Source: Sisyra terminalis (Eukaryota > Arthropoda > Insecta > Neuroptera > Sisyridae). From it: a stretch of 64,000 bases of DNA. How positions within the stretch are numbered: position 1 is the first letter of the stretch; each line of letters opens with the position of its first letter. A model generated the notes under the pieces. The model was not told the origin of the DNA. It was given only the letters and a program-made list of their open reading frames with translations, and did not search any database. Of this stretch, positions 11,709-26,099 are shown piece after piece. The stretch is taken from positions 1,984,001 through 2,048,000 of the forward strand of contig OY292279.1 of NCBI GenBank assembly GCA_958496175.1. Direction: 5' to 3'. The position numbers and the translations under genes were made by a program.

Positions 11709-13046
11709 AGAAGCCACATTCGTCTCTCCCTCTTAGTGGGAAGTGTTCATCCCTTAAACTGCCTGTTCATCCCTAAAACGAGGTTTGTTTGGGGAAAAAT
11801 TTGCACAGCACGTACAGATGGACTTATACTTTCGATTGGCACCCTTAAAAATTTTTTTTTTTATTTGACGATTTTCGAGAAAATCAACGATGGTTAACCC
11901 ATGGTTTTTTTTGACGAAAAAACTTTTTGTTTCGAAATCGAAAAATATTATTATATCATCGTTCTAGACATTGTTGCGAACCCGAAACTGCCTTTGGTTC
12001 GAAAATCATCCCTTATATAACGAAGGTACATGCAATTGTTGAAGAAGCCACATTCGTCTCTCCCTCTTAGTGGGAAGTGTTCATCCCTTAAACTGCCTGT
12101 TCATCCCTAAAACGAGGTTTGTTTGGGGAAAAATTTGCACAGCACGAACAGATGGACTTATACTTTCGATTGGCACCCTTAAAAATTTTTTTTTTTATTT
12201 GACGATTTTCGAGAAAATCAACGATGGTTAACCCATGGTTTTTTTTGACGAAAAAACTTTTTGTTTCGAAATCGAAAAATATTATTATATCATCGTTCTA
12301 GACATTGTTGCGAACCCGAAACTGCCTTTGGTTCGAAAATCATCCCTTATATAACGAAGGTACATGCAATTGTTGAAGAAGCCACATTCGTCTCTCCCTC
12401 TTAGTGGGAAGTGTTCATCCCTTAAACTGCCTGTTCATCCCTAAAACGAGGTTTGTTTGGGGAAAAATTTGCACAGCACGAACAGATGGACTTATACTTT
12501 CGATTGGCACCCTTAAACAATTTTTTTTTTTATTTGACGATTTTCGAGAAAATCAACGATGGTTAACCCATGGTTTTTTTTGACGAAAAAACTTTTTGTT
12601 TCGAAATCGAAAAATATTATTATATCATCGTTCTAGACATTGTTGCGAACCCGAAACTGCCTTTGGTTCGAAAATCATCCCTTATATAACGAAGGTACAT
12701 GCAATTGTTGAAGAAGCCACATTCGTCTCTCCCTCTTAGTGGGAAGTGTTCATCCCTTAAACTGCCTGTTCATCCCTAAAACGAGGTTTGTTTGGGGAAA
12801 AATTTGCACAGCACGTACAGATGGACTTATACTTTCGATTGGCACCCTTAAACAATTTTTTTTTTTATTTGACGATTTTCGAGAAAATCAACGATGGTTA
12901 ACCCATGGTTTTTTTTGACGAAAAAACTTTTTGTTTCGAAATCGAAAAATATTATTATATCATCGTTCTAGACATTGTTGCGAACCCGAAACTGCCTTTG
13001 GTTCGAAAATCATCCCTTATATAACGAAGGTACATGCAATTGTTGA

Positions 13047-13379
13047 AGAAGCCACATTCGTCTCTCCCTCTTAGTGGGAAGTGTTCATCCCTTAAACTGC
13101 CTGTTCATCCCTAAAACGAGGTTTGTTTGGGGAAAAATTTGCACAGCACGTACAGATGGACTTATACTTTCGATTGGCACCCTTAAACAATTTTTTTTTT
13201 TATTTGACGATTTTCGAGAAAATCAACGATGGTTAACCCATGGTTTTTTTTGACGAAAAAACTTTTTGTTTCGAAATCGAAAAATATTATTATATCATCG
13301 TTCTAGACATTGTTGCGAACCCGAAACTGCCTTTGGTTCGAAAATCCCCTTATATAACGAAGGTACATGCAATTGTTGA
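13047..13379 (+). repeat. Monomer with 2 bp deletion
   Basis: GAAAATCATCCCTTATA reads GAAAATCCCCTTATA at about 13340-13354, a 2 bp loss that shortens this C11 copy to 333 bp. It also removes the third copy of the TCATCCCTTA motif. Private to this copy. Confidence 0.9.
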
Positions 13380-15387
13380 AGAAGCCACATTCGTCTCTCC
13401 CTCTTAGTGGGAAGTGTTCATCCCTTAAACTGCCTGTTCATCCCTAAAACGAGGTTTGTTTGGGGAAAAATTTGCACAGCACGAACAGATGGACTTATAC
13501 TTTCGATTGGCACCCTTAAAAATTTTTTTTTTTATTTGACGATTTTCGAGAAAATCAACGATGGTTAACCCATGGTTTTTTTTGACGAAAAAACTTTTTG
13601 TTTCGAAATCGAAAAATATTATTATATCATCGTTCTAGACATTGTTGCGAACCCGAAACTGCCTTTGGTTCGAAAATCATCCCTTATATAACGAAGGTAC
13701 ATGCAATTGTTGAAGAAGCCACATTCGTCTCTCCCTCTTAGTGGGAAGTGTTCATCCCTTAAACTGCCTGTTCATCCCTAAAACGAGGTTTGTTTGGGGA
13801 AAAATTTGCACAGCACGTACAGATGGACTTATACTTTCGATTGGCACCCTTAAAAATTTTTTTTTTTATTTGACGATTTTCGAGAAAATCAACGATGGTT
13901 AACCCATGGTTTTTTTTGACGAAAAAACTTTTTGTTTCGAAATCGAAAAATATTATTATATCATCGTTCTAGACATTGTTGCGAACCCGAAACTGCCTTT
14001 GGTTCGAAAATCATCCCTTATATAACGAAGGTACATGCAATTGTTGAAGAAGCCACATTCGTCTCTCCCTCTTAGTGGGAAGTGTTCATCCCTTAAACTG
14101 CCTGTTCATCCCTAAAACGAGGTTTGTTTGGGGAAAAATTTGCACAGCACGTACAGATGGACTTATACTTTCGATTGGCACCCTTAAACAATTTTTTTTT
14201 TTATTTGACGATTTTCGAGAAAATCAACGATGGTTAACCCATGGTTTTTTTTGACGAAAAAACTTTTTGTTTCGAAATCGAAAAATATTATTATATCATC
14301 GTTCTAGACATTGTTGCGAACCCGAAACTGCCTTTGGTTCGAAAATCATCCCTTATATAACGAAGGTACATGCAATTGTTGAAGAAGCCACATTCGTCTC
14401 TCCCTCTTAGTGGGAAGTGTTCATCCCTTAAACTGCCTGTTCATCCCTAAAACGAGGTTTGTTTGGGGAAAAATTTGCACAGCACGAACAGATGGACTTA
14501 TACTTTCGATTGGCACCCTTAAAAATTTTTTTTTTTTATTTGACGATTTTCGAGAAAATCAACGATGGTTAACCCATGGTTTTTTTTGACGAAAAAACTT
14601 TTTGTTTCGAAATCGAAAAATATTATTATATCATCGTTCTAGACATTGTTGCGAACCCGAAACTGCCTTTGGTTCGAAAATCATCCCTTATATAACGAAG
14701 GTACATGCAATTGTTGAAGAAGCCACATTCGTCTCTCCCTCTTAGTGGGAAGTGTTCATCCCTTAAACTGCCTGTTCATCCCTAAAACGAGGTTTGTTTG
14801 GGGAAAAATTTGCACAGCACGTACAGATGGACTTATACTTTCGATTGGCACCCTTAAACAATTTTTTTTTTTATTTGACGATTTTCGAGAAAATCAACGA
14901 TGGTTAACCCATGGTTTTTTTTGACGAAAAAACTTTTTGTTTCGAAATCGAAAAATATTATTATATCATCGTTCTAGACATTGTTGCGAACCCGAAACTG
15001 CCTTTGGTTCGAAAATCATCCCTTATATAACGAAGGTACATGCAATTGTTGAAGAAGCCACATTCGTCTCTCCCTCTTAGTGGGAAGTGTTCATCCCTTA
15101 AACTGCCTGTTCATCCCTAAAACGAGGTTTGTTTGGGGAAAAATTTGCACAGCACGAACAGATGGACTTATACTTTCGATTGGCACCCTTAAAAATTTTT
15201 TTTTTTTATTTGACGATTTTCGAGAAAATCAACGATGGTTAACCCATGGTTTTTTTTGACGAAAAAACTTTTTGTTTCGAAATCGAAAAATATTATTATA
15301 TCATCGTTCTAGACATTGTTGCGAACCCGAAACTGCCTTTGGTTCGAAAATCATCCCTTATATAACGAAGGTACATGCAATTGTTGA

Positions 15388-18300
15388 AGAAGCCACATTC
15401 GTCTCTCCCTCTTAGTGGGAAGTGTTCATCCCTTAAACTGCCTGTTCATCCCTAAAACGAGGTTTGTTTGGGGAAAAATTTGCACAGCACGTACAGATGG
15501 ACTTATACTTTCGATTGGCACCCTTAAAAATTTTTTTTTTTTATTTGACGATTTTCGAGAAAATCAACGATGGTTAACCCATGGTTTTTTTTGACGAAAA
15601 AACTTTTTGTTTCGAAATCGAAAAATATTATTATATCATCGTTCTAGACATTGTTGCGAACCCGAAACTGCCTTTGGTTCGAAAATCATCCCTTATATAA
15701 CGAAGGTACATGCAATTGTTGAAGAAGCCACATTCGTCTCTCCCTCTTAGTGGGAAGTGTTCATCCCTTAAACTGCCTGTTCATCCCTAAAACGAGGTTT
15801 GTTTGGGGAAAAATTTGCACAGCACGTACAGATGGACTTATACTTTCGATTGGCACCCTTAAAAATTTTTTTTTTTTATTTGACGATTTTCGAGAAAATC
15901 AACGATGGTTAACCCATGGTTTTTTTTGACGAAAAAACTTTTTGTTTCGAAATCGAAAAATATTATTATATCATCGTTCTAGACATTGTTGCGAACCCGA
16001 AACTGCCTTTGGTTCGAAAATCATCCCTTATATAACGAAGGTACATGCAATTGTTGAAGAAGCCACATTCGTCTCTCCCTCTTAGTGGGAAGTGTTCATC
16101 CCTTAAACTGCCTGTTCATCCCTAAAACGAGGTTTGTTTGGGGAAAAATTTGCACAGCACGTACAGATGGACTTATACTTTCGATTGGCACCCTTAAAAA
16201 TTTTTTTTTTTTATTTGACGATTTTCGAGAAAATCAACGATGGTTAACCCATGGTTTTTTTTGACGAAAAAACTTTTTGTTTCGAAATCGAAAAATATTA
16301 TTATATCATCGTTCTAGACATTGTTGCGAACCCGAAACTGCCTTTGGTTCGAAAATCATCCCTTATATAACGAAGGTACATGCAATTGTTGAAGAAGCCA
16401 CATTCGTCTCTCCCTCTTAGTGGGAAGTGTTCATCCCTTAAACTGCCTGTTCATCCCTAAAACGAGGTTTGTTTGGGGAAAAATTTGCACAGCACGTACA
16501 GATGGACTTATACTTTCGATTGGCACCCTTAAACAATTTTTTTTTTATTTGACGATTTTCGAGAAAATCAACGATGGTTAACCCATGGTTTTTTTTGACG
16601 AAAAAACTTTTTGTTTCGAAATCGAAAAATATTATTATATCATCGTTCTAGACATTGTTGCGAACCCGAAACTGCCTTTGGTTCGAAAATCATCCCTTAT
16701 ATAACGAAGGTACATGCAATTGTTGAAGAAGCCACATTCGTCTCTCCCTCTTAGTGGGAAGTGTTCATCCCTTAAACTGCCTGTTCATCCCTAAAACGAG
16801 GTTTGTTTGGGGAAAAATTTGCACAGCACGTACAGATGGACTTATACTTTCGATTGGCACCCTTAAACAATTTTTTTTTTATTTGACGATTTTCGAGAAA
16901 ATCAACGATGGTTAACCCATGGTTTTTTTTGACGAAAAAACTTTTTGTTTCGAAATCGAAAAATATTATTATATCATCGTTCTAGACATTGTTGCGAACC
17001 CGAAACTGCCTTTGGTTCGAAAATCATCCCTTATATAACGAAGGTACATGCAATTGTTGAAGAAGCCACATTCGTCTCTCCCTCTTAGTGGGAAGTGTTC
17101 ATCCCTTAAACTGCCTGTTCATCCCTAAAACGAGGTTTGTTTGGGGAAAAATTTGCACAGCACGTACAGATGGACTTATACTTTCGATTGGCACCCTTAA
17201 AAATTTTTTTTTTTTATTTGACGATTTTCGAGAAAATCAACGATGGTTAACCCATGGTTTTTTTTGACGAAAAAACTTTTTGTTTCGAAATCGAAAAATA
17301 TTATTATATCATCGTTCTAGACATTGTTGCGAACCCGAAACTGCCTTTGGTTCGAAAATCATCCCTTATATAACGAAGGTACATGCAATTGTTGAAGAAG
17401 CCACATTCGTCTCTCCCTCTTAGTGGGAAGTGTTCATCCCTTAAACTGCCTGTTCATCCCTAAAACGAGGTTTGTTTGGGGAAAAATTTGCACAGCACGT
17501 ACAGATGGACTTATACTTTCGATTGGCACCCTTAAACAATTTTTCTTTTTTATTTGACGATTTTCGAGAAAATCAACGATGGTTAACCCATGGTTTTTTT
17601 TGACGAAAAAACTTTTTGTTTCGAAATCGAAAAATATTATTATATCATCGTTCTAGACATTGTTGCGAACCCGAAACTGCCTTTGGTTCGAAAATCATCC
17701 CTTATATAACGAAGGTACATGCAATTGTTGAAGAAGCCACATTCGTCTCTCCCTCTTAGTGGGAAGTGTTCATCCCTTAAACTGCCTGTTCATCCCTAAA
17801 ACGAGGTTTGTTTGGGGAAAAATTTGCACAGCACGTACAGATGGACTTATACTTTCGATTGGCACCCTTAAACAATTTTTTTTTTATTTGACGATTTTCG
17901 AGAAAATCAACGATGGTTAACCCATGGTTTTTTTTGACGAAAAAACTTTTTGTTTCGAAATCGAAAAATATTATTATATCATCGTTCTAGACATTGTTGC
18001 GAACCCGAAACTGCCTTTGGTTCGAAAATCATCCCTTATATAACGAAGGTACATGCAATTGTTGAAGAAGCCACATTCGTCTCTCCCTCTTAGTGGGAAG
18101 TGTTCATCCCTTAAACTGCCTGTTCATCCCTAAAACGAGGTTTGTTTGGGGAAAAATTTGCACAGCACGAACAGATGGACTTATACTTTCGATTGGCACC
18201 CTTAAAAATTTTTTTTTTTTATTTGACGATTTTCGAGAAAATCAACGATGGTTAACCCATGGTTTTTTTTGACGAAAAAACTTTTTGTTTCGAAATCGAA

Positions 18301-20743
18301 AAATATTATTATATCATCGTTCTAGACATTGTTGCGAACCCGAAACTGCCTTTGGTTCGAAAATCATCCCTTATATAACGAAGGTACATGCAATTGTTGA
18401 AGAAGCCACATTCGTCTCTCCCTCTTAGTGGGAAGTGTTCATCCCTTAAACTGCCTGTTCATCCCTAAAACGAGGTTTGTTTGGGGAAAAATTTGCACAG
18501 CACGAACAGATGGACTTATACTTTCGATTGGCACCCTTAAAAATTTTTTTTTTTATTTGACGATTTTCGAGAAAATCAACGATGGTTAACCCATGGTTTT
18601 TTTTGACGAAAAAACTTTTTGTTTCGAAATCGAAAAATATTATTATATCATCGTTCTAGACATTGTTGCGAACCCGAAACTGCCTTTGGTTCGAAAATCA
18701 TCCCTTATATAACGAAGGTACATGCAATTGTTGAAGAAGCCACATTCGTCTCTCCCTCTTAGTGGGAAGTGTTCATCCCTTAAACTGCCTGTTCATCCCT
18801 AAAACGAGGTTTGTTTGGGGAAAAATTTGCACAGCACGTACAGATGGACTTATACTTTCGATTGGCACCCTTAAACAATTTTTCTTTTTTATTTGACGAT
18901 TTTCGAGAAAATCAACGATGGTTAACCCATGGTTTTTTTTGACGAAAAAACTTTTTGTTTCGAAATCGAAAAATATTATTATATCATCGTTCTAGACATT
19001 GTTGCGAACCCGAAACTGCCTTTGGTTCGAAAATCATCCCTTATATAACGAAGGTACATGCAATTGTTGAAGAAGCCACATTCGTCTCTCCCTCTTAGTG
19101 GGAAGTGTTCATCCCTTAAACTGCCTGTTCATCCCTAAAACGAGGTTTGTTTGGGGAAAAATTTGCACAGCACGTACAGATGGACTTATACTTTCGATTG
19201 GCACCCTTAAACAATTTTTTTTTTATTTGACGATTTTCGAGAAAATCAACGATGGTTAACCCATGGTTTTTTTTGACGAAAAAACTTTTTGTTTCGAAAT
19301 CGAAAAATATTATTATATCATCGTTCTAGACATTGTTGCGAACCCGAAACTGCCTTTGGTTCGAAAATCATCCCTTATATAACGAAGGTACATGCAATTG
19401 TTGAAGAAGCCACATTCGTCTCTCCCTCTTAGTGGGAAGTGTTCATCCCTTAAACTGCCTGTTCATCCCTAAAACGAGGTTTGTTTGGGGAAAAATTTGC
19501 ACAGCACGTACAGATGGACTTATACTTTCGATTGGCACCCTTAAACAATTTTTTTTTTATTTGACGATTTTCGAGAAAATCAACGATGGTTAACCCATGG
19601 TTTTTTTTGACGAAAAAACTTTTTGTTTCGAAATCGAAAAATATTATTATATCATCGTTCTAGACATTGTTGCGAACCCGAAACTGCCTTTGGTTCGAAA
19701 ATCATCCCTTATATAACGAAGGTACATGCAATTGTTGAAGAAGCCACATTCGTCTCTCCCTCTTAGTGGGAAGTGTTCATCCCTTAAACTGCCTGTTCAT
19801 CCCTAAAACGAGGTTTGTTTGGGGAAAAATTTGCACAGCACGAACAGATGGACTTATACTTTCGATTGGCACCCTTAAAAATTTTTTTTTTTTATTTGAC
19901 GATTTTCGAGAAAATCAACGATGGTTAACCCATGGTTTTTTTTGACGAAAAAACTTTTTGTTTCGAAATCGAAAAATATTATTATATCATCGTTCTAGAC
20001 ATTGTTGCGAACCCGAAACTGCCTTTGGTTCGAAAATCATCCCTTATATAACGAAGGTACATGCAATTGTTGAAGAAGCCACATTCGTCTCTCCCTCTTA
20101 GTGGGAAGTGTTCATCCCTTAAACTGCCTGTTCATCCCTAAAACGAGGTTTGTTTGGGGAAAAATTTGCACAGCACGTACAGATGGACTTATACTTTCGA
20201 TTGGCACCCTTAAAAATTTTTTTTTTTTATTTGACGATTTTCGAGAAAATCAACGATGGTTAACCCATGGTTTTTTTTGACGAAAAAACTTTTTGTTTCG
20301 AAATCGAAAAATATTATTATATCATCGTTCTAGACATTGTTGCGAACCCGAAACTGCCTTTGGTTCGAAAATCATCCCTTATATAACGAAGGTACATGCA
20401 ATTGTTGAAGAAGCCACATTCGTCTCTCCCTCTTAGTGGGAAGTGTTCATCCCTTAAACTGCCTGTTCATCCCTAAAACGAGGTTTGTTTGGGGAAAAAT
20501 TTGCACAGCACGTACAGATGGACTTATACTTTCGATTGGCACCCTTAAAAATTTTTTTTTTTTATTTGACGATTTTCGAGAAAATCAACGATGGTTAACC
20601 CATGGTTTTTTTTGACGAAAAAACTTTTTGTTTCGAAATCGAAAAATATTATTATATCATCGTTCTAGACATTGTTGCGAACCCGAAACTGCCTTTGGTT
20701 CGAAAATCATCCCTTATATAACGAAGGTACATGCAATTGTTGA
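15388..20743 (+). repeat. 16-monomer higher-order block, copy 1 (5356 bp)
   Basis: Monomer tract alleles in order are: K12, K12, K12, C10, C10, K12, Cint, C10, K12, K11, Cint, C10, C10, K12, K12, K12. GAAC at site 105 occurs in the 9th, 10th and 14th monomers and GTAC in the rest. The rare interrupted tract has its C at 17545 and 18884. The block that follows has exactly the same order of alleles and the same length, so this is one unit of a tandem segmental duplication. The flanking monomer before it (15053, GAAC K12) does not match the monomer before copy 2 (20409, GTAC K12), which sets the left limit. Confidence 0.92.
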
Positions 20744-23700
20744 AGAAGCCACATTCGTCTCTCCCTCTTAGTGGGAAGTGTTCATCCCTTAAACTGCCTG
20801 TTCATCCCTAAAACGAGGTTTGTTTGGGGAAAAATTTGCACAGCACGTACAGATGGACTTATACTTTCGATTGGCACCCTTAAAAATTTTTTTTTTTTAT
20901 TTGACGATTTTCGAGAAAATCAACGATGGTTAACCCATGGTTTTTTTTGACGAAAAAACTTTTTGTTTCGAAATCGAAAAATATTATTATATCATCGTTC
21001 TAGACATTGTTGCGAACCCGAAACTGCCTTTGGTTCGAAAATCATCCCTTATATAACGAAGGTACATGCAATTGTTGAAGAAGCCACATTCGTCTCTCCC
21101 TCTTAGTGGGAAGTGTTCATCCCTTAAACTGCCTGTTCATCCCTAAAACGAGGTTTGTTTGGGGAAAAATTTGCACAGCACGTACAGATGGACTTATACT
21201 TTCGATTGGCACCCTTAAAAATTTTTTTTTTTTATTTGACGATTTTCGAGAAAATCAACGATGGTTAACCCATGGTTTTTTTTGACGAAAAAACTTTTTG
21301 TTTCGAAATCGAAAAATATTATTATATCATCGTTCTAGACATTGTTGCGAACCCGAAACTGCCTTTGGTTCGAAAATCATCCCTTATATAACGAAGGTAC
21401 ATGCAATTGTTGAAGAAGCCACATTCGTCTCTCCCTCTTAGTGGGAAGTGTTCATCCCTTAAACTGCCTGTTCATCCCTAAAACGAGGTTTGTTTGGGGA
21501 AAAATTTGCACAGCACGTACAGATGGACTTATACTTTCGATTGGCACCCTTAAAAATTTTTTTTTTTTATTTGACGATTTTCGAGAAAATCAACGATGGT
21601 TAACCCATGGTTTTTTTTGACGAAAAAACTTTTTGTTTCGAAATCGAAAAATATTATTATATCATCGTTCTAGACATTGTTGCGAACCCGAAACTGCCTT
21701 TGGTTCGAAAATCATCCCTTATATAACGAAGGTACATGCAATTGTTGAAGAAGCCACATTCGTCTCTCCCTCTTAGTGGGAAGTGTTCATCCCTTAAACT
21801 GCCTGTTCATCCCTAAAACGAGGTTTGTTTGGGGAAAAATTTGCACAGCACGTACAGATGGACTTATACTTTCGATTGGCACCCTTAAACAATTTTTTTT
21901 TTATTTGACGATTTTCGAGAAAATCAACGATGGTTAACCCATGGTTTTTTTTGACGAAAAAACTTTTTGTTTCGAAATCGAAAAATATTATTATATCATC
22001 GTTCTAGACATTGTTGCGAACCCGAAACTGCCTTTGGTTCGAAAATCATCCCTTATATAACGAAGGTACATGCAATTGTTGAAGAAGCCACATTCGTCTC
22101 TCCCTCTTAGTGGGAAGTGTTCATCCCTTAAACTGCCTGTTCATCCCTAAAACGAGGTTTGTTTGGGGAAAAATTTGCACAGCACGTACAGATGGACTTA
22201 TACTTTCGATTGGCACCCTTAAACAATTTTTTTTTTATTTGACGATTTTCGAGAAAATCAACGATGGTTAACCCATGGTTTTTTTTGACGAAAAAACTTT
22301 TTGTTTCGAAATCGAAAAATATTATTATATCATCGTTCTAGACATTGTTGCGAACCCGAAACTGCCTTTGGTTCGAAAATCATCCCTTATATAACGAAGG
22401 TACATGCAATTGTTGAAGAAGCCACATTCGTCTCTCCCTCTTAGTGGGAAGTGTTCATCCCTTAAACTGCCTGTTCATCCCTAAAACGAGGTTTGTTTGG
22501 GGAAAAATTTGCACAGCACGTACAGATGGACTTATACTTTCGATTGGCACCCTTAAAAATTTTTTTTTTTTATTTGACGATTTTCGAGAAAATCAACGAT
22601 GGTTAACCCATGGTTTTTTTTGACGAAAAAACTTTTTGTTTCGAAATCGAAAAATATTATTATATCATCGTTCTAGACATTGTTGCGAACCCGAAACTGC
22701 CTTTGGTTCGAAAATCATCCCTTATATAACGAAGGTACATGCAATTGTTGAAGAAGCCACATTCGTCTCTCCCTCTTAGTGGGAAGTGTTCATCCCTTAA
22801 ACTGCCTGTTCATCCCTAAAACGAGGTTTGTTTGGGGAAAAATTTGCACAGCACGTACAGATGGACTTATACTTTCGATTGGCACCCTTAAACAATTTTT
22901 CTTTTTTATTTGACGATTTTCGAGAAAATCAACGATGGTTAACCCATGGTTTTTTTTGACGAAAAAACTTTTTGTTTCGAAATCGAAAAATATTATTATA
23001 TCATCGTTCTAGACATTGTTGCGAACCCGAAACTGCCTTTGGTTCGAAAATCATCCCTTATATAACGAAGGTACATGCAATTGTTGAAGAAGCCACATTC
23101 GTCTCTCCCTCTTAGTGGGAAGTGTTCATCCCTTAAACTGCCTGTTCATCCCTAAAACGAGGTTTGTTTGGGGAAAAATTTGCACAGCACGTACAGATGG
23201 ACTTATACTTTCGATTGGCACCCTTAAACAATTTTTTTTTTATTTGACGATTTTCGAGAAAATCAACGATGGTTAACCCATGGTTTTTTTTGACGAAAAA
23301 ACTTTTTGTTTCGAAATCGAAAAATATTATTATATCATCGTTCTAGACATTGTTGCGAACCCGAAACTGCCTTTGGTTCGAAAATCATCCCTTATATAAC
23401 GAAGGTACATGCAATTGTTGAAGAAGCCACATTCGTCTCTCCCTCTTAGTGGGAAGTGTTCATCCCTTAAACTGCCTGTTCATCCCTAAAACGAGGTTTG
23501 TTTGGGGAAAAATTTGCACAGCACGAACAGATGGACTTATACTTTCGATTGGCACCCTTAAAAATTTTTTTTTTTTATTTGACGATTTTCGAGAAAATCA
23601 ACGATGGTTAACCCATGGTTTTTTTTGACGAAAAAACTTTTTGTTTCGAAATCGAAAAATATTATTATATCATCGTTCTAGACATTGTTGCGAACCCGAA

Positions 23701-26099
23701 ACTGCCTTTGGTTCGAAAATCATCCCTTATATAACGAAGGTACATGCAATTGTTGAAGAAGCCACATTCGTCTCTCCCTCTTAGTGGGAAGTGTTCATCC
23801 CTTAAACTGCCTGTTCATCCCTAAAACGAGGTTTGTTTGGGGAAAAATTTGCACAGCACGAACAGATGGACTTATACTTTCGATTGGCACCCTTAAAAAT
23901 TTTTTTTTTTATTTGACGATTTTCGAGAAAATCAACGATGGTTAACCCATGGTTTTTTTTGACGAAAAAACTTTTTGTTTCGAAATCGAAAAATATTATT
24001 ATATCATCGTTCTAGACATTGTTGCGAACCCGAAACTGCCTTTGGTTCGAAAATCATCCCTTATATAACGAAGGTACATGCAATTGTTGAAGAAGCCACA
24101 TTCGTCTCTCCCTCTTAGTGGGAAGTGTTCATCCCTTAAACTGCCTGTTCATCCCTAAAACGAGGTTTGTTTGGGGAAAAATTTGCACAGCACGTACAGA
24201 TGGACTTATACTTTCGATTGGCACCCTTAAACAATTTTTCTTTTTTATTTGACGATTTTCGAGAAAATCAACGATGGTTAACCCATGGTTTTTTTTGACG
24301 AAAAAACTTTTTGTTTCGAAATCGAAAAATATTATTATATCATCGTTCTAGACATTGTTGCGAACCCGAAACTGCCTTTGGTTCGAAAATCATCCCTTAT
24401 ATAACGAAGGTACATGCAATTGTTGAAGAAGCCACATTCGTCTCTCCCTCTTAGTGGGAAGTGTTCATCCCTTAAACTGCCTGTTCATCCCTAAAACGAG
24501 GTTTGTTTGGGGAAAAATTTGCACAGCACGTACAGATGGACTTATACTTTCGATTGGCACCCTTAAACAATTTTTTTTTTATTTGACGATTTTCGAGAAA
24601 ATCAACGATGGTTAACCCATGGTTTTTTTTGACGAAAAAACTTTTTGTTTCGAAATCGAAAAATATTATTATATCATCGTTCTAGACATTGTTGCGAACC
24701 CGAAACTGCCTTTGGTTCGAAAATCATCCCTTATATAACGAAGGTACATGCAATTGTTGAAGAAGCCACATTCGTCTCTCCCTCTTAGTGGGAAGTGTTC
24801 ATCCCTTAAACTGCCTGTTCATCCCTAAAACGAGGTTTGTTTGGGGAAAAATTTGCACAGCACGTACAGATGGACTTATACTTTCGATTGGCACCCTTAA
24901 ACAATTTTTTTTTTATTTGACGATTTTCGAGAAAATCAACGATGGTTAACCCATGGTTTTTTTTGACGAAAAAACTTTTTGTTTCGAAATCGAAAAATAT
25001 TATTATATCATCGTTCTAGACATTGTTGCGAACCCGAAACTGCCTTTGGTTCGAAAATCATCCCTTATATAACGAAGGTACATGCAATTGTTGAAGAAGC
25101 CACATTCGTCTCTCCCTCTTAGTGGGAAGTGTTCATCCCTTAAACTGCCTGTTCATCCCTAAAACGAGGTTTGTTTGGGGAAAAATTTGCACAGCACGAA
25201 CAGATGGACTTATACTTTCGATTGGCACCCTTAAAAATTTTTTTTTTTTATTTGACGATTTTCGAGAAAATCAACGATGGTTAACCCATGGTTTTTTTTG
25301 ACGAAAAAACTTTTTGTTTCGAAATCGAAAAATATTATTATATCATCGTTCTAGACATTGTTGCGAACCCGAAACTGCCTTTGGTTCGAAAATCATCCCT
25401 TATATAACGAAGGTACATGCAATTGTTGAAGAAGCCACATTCGTCTCTCCCTCTTAGTGGGAAGTGTTCATCCCTTAAACTGCCTGTTCATCCCTAAAAC
25501 GAGGTTTGTTTGGGGAAAAATTTGCACAGCACGTACAGATGGACTTATACTTTCGATTGGCACCCTTAAAAATTTTTTTTTTTTATTTGACGATTTTCGA
25601 GAAAATCAACGATGGTTAACCCATGGTTTTTTTTGACGAAAAAACTTTTTGTTTCGAAATCGAAAAATATTATTATATCATCGTTCTAGACATTGTTGCG
25701 AACCCGAAACTGCCTTTGGTTCGAAAATCATCCCTTATATAACGAAGGTACATGCAATTGTTGAAGAAGCCACATTCGTCTCTCCCTCTTAGTGGGAAGT
25801 GTTCATCCCTTAAACTGCCTGTTCATCCCTAAAACGAGGTTTGTTTGGGGAAAAATTTGCACAGCACGTACAGATGGACTTATACTTTCGATTGGCACCC
25901 TTAAAAATTTTTTTTTTTTATTTGACGATTTTCGAGAAAATCAACGATGGTTAACCCATGGTTTTTTTTGACGAAAAAACTTTTTGTTTCGAAATCGAAA
26001 AATATTATTATATCATCGTTCTAGACATTGTTGCGAACCCGAAACTGCCTTTGGTTCGAAAATCATCCCTTATATAACGAAGGTACATGCAATTGTTGA
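20744..26099 (+). repeat. 16-monomer higher-order block, copy 2 (5356 bp)
   Basis: This block repeats copy 1 monomer by monomer: the same sixteen tract alleles in the same order, the same three GAAC monomers (starts 23422, 23757, 25095), and the interrupted tract with C at 22901 and 24240. Each of these is exactly 5356 bp from its partner. I saw no difference between copies by eye. The next monomer (26100, C10) differs from the first monomer of the block (K12), so the duplication ends here. The junction at 20743/20744 joins two K12 GTAC monomers, as expected for unequal exchange between near-identical copies. Confidence 0.92.

Larger units (their letters stand above)
5025..15387 (+). repeat. 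Mixed-haplotype segment with the deletion monomers
   Basis: Thirty-one monomers. The GAAC allele first appears in the monomer at 5360 and recurs at 7034, 9037, 9705, 12043, 12377, 13380, 14383 and 15053. The first GTACCC/TAATAT copies are the adjacent monomers at 9705 and 10039. Two neighbouring copies (6364 and 6699) share the A6T11 tract. Three copies carry small deletions, of 6, 1 and 2 bp (separate entries). The end, 14048-15387, is a 670 bp dimer (C11 GTAC, then K12 GAAC) repeated twice. Private bases include G at 7356 and A at 9205. Confidence 0.9.
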
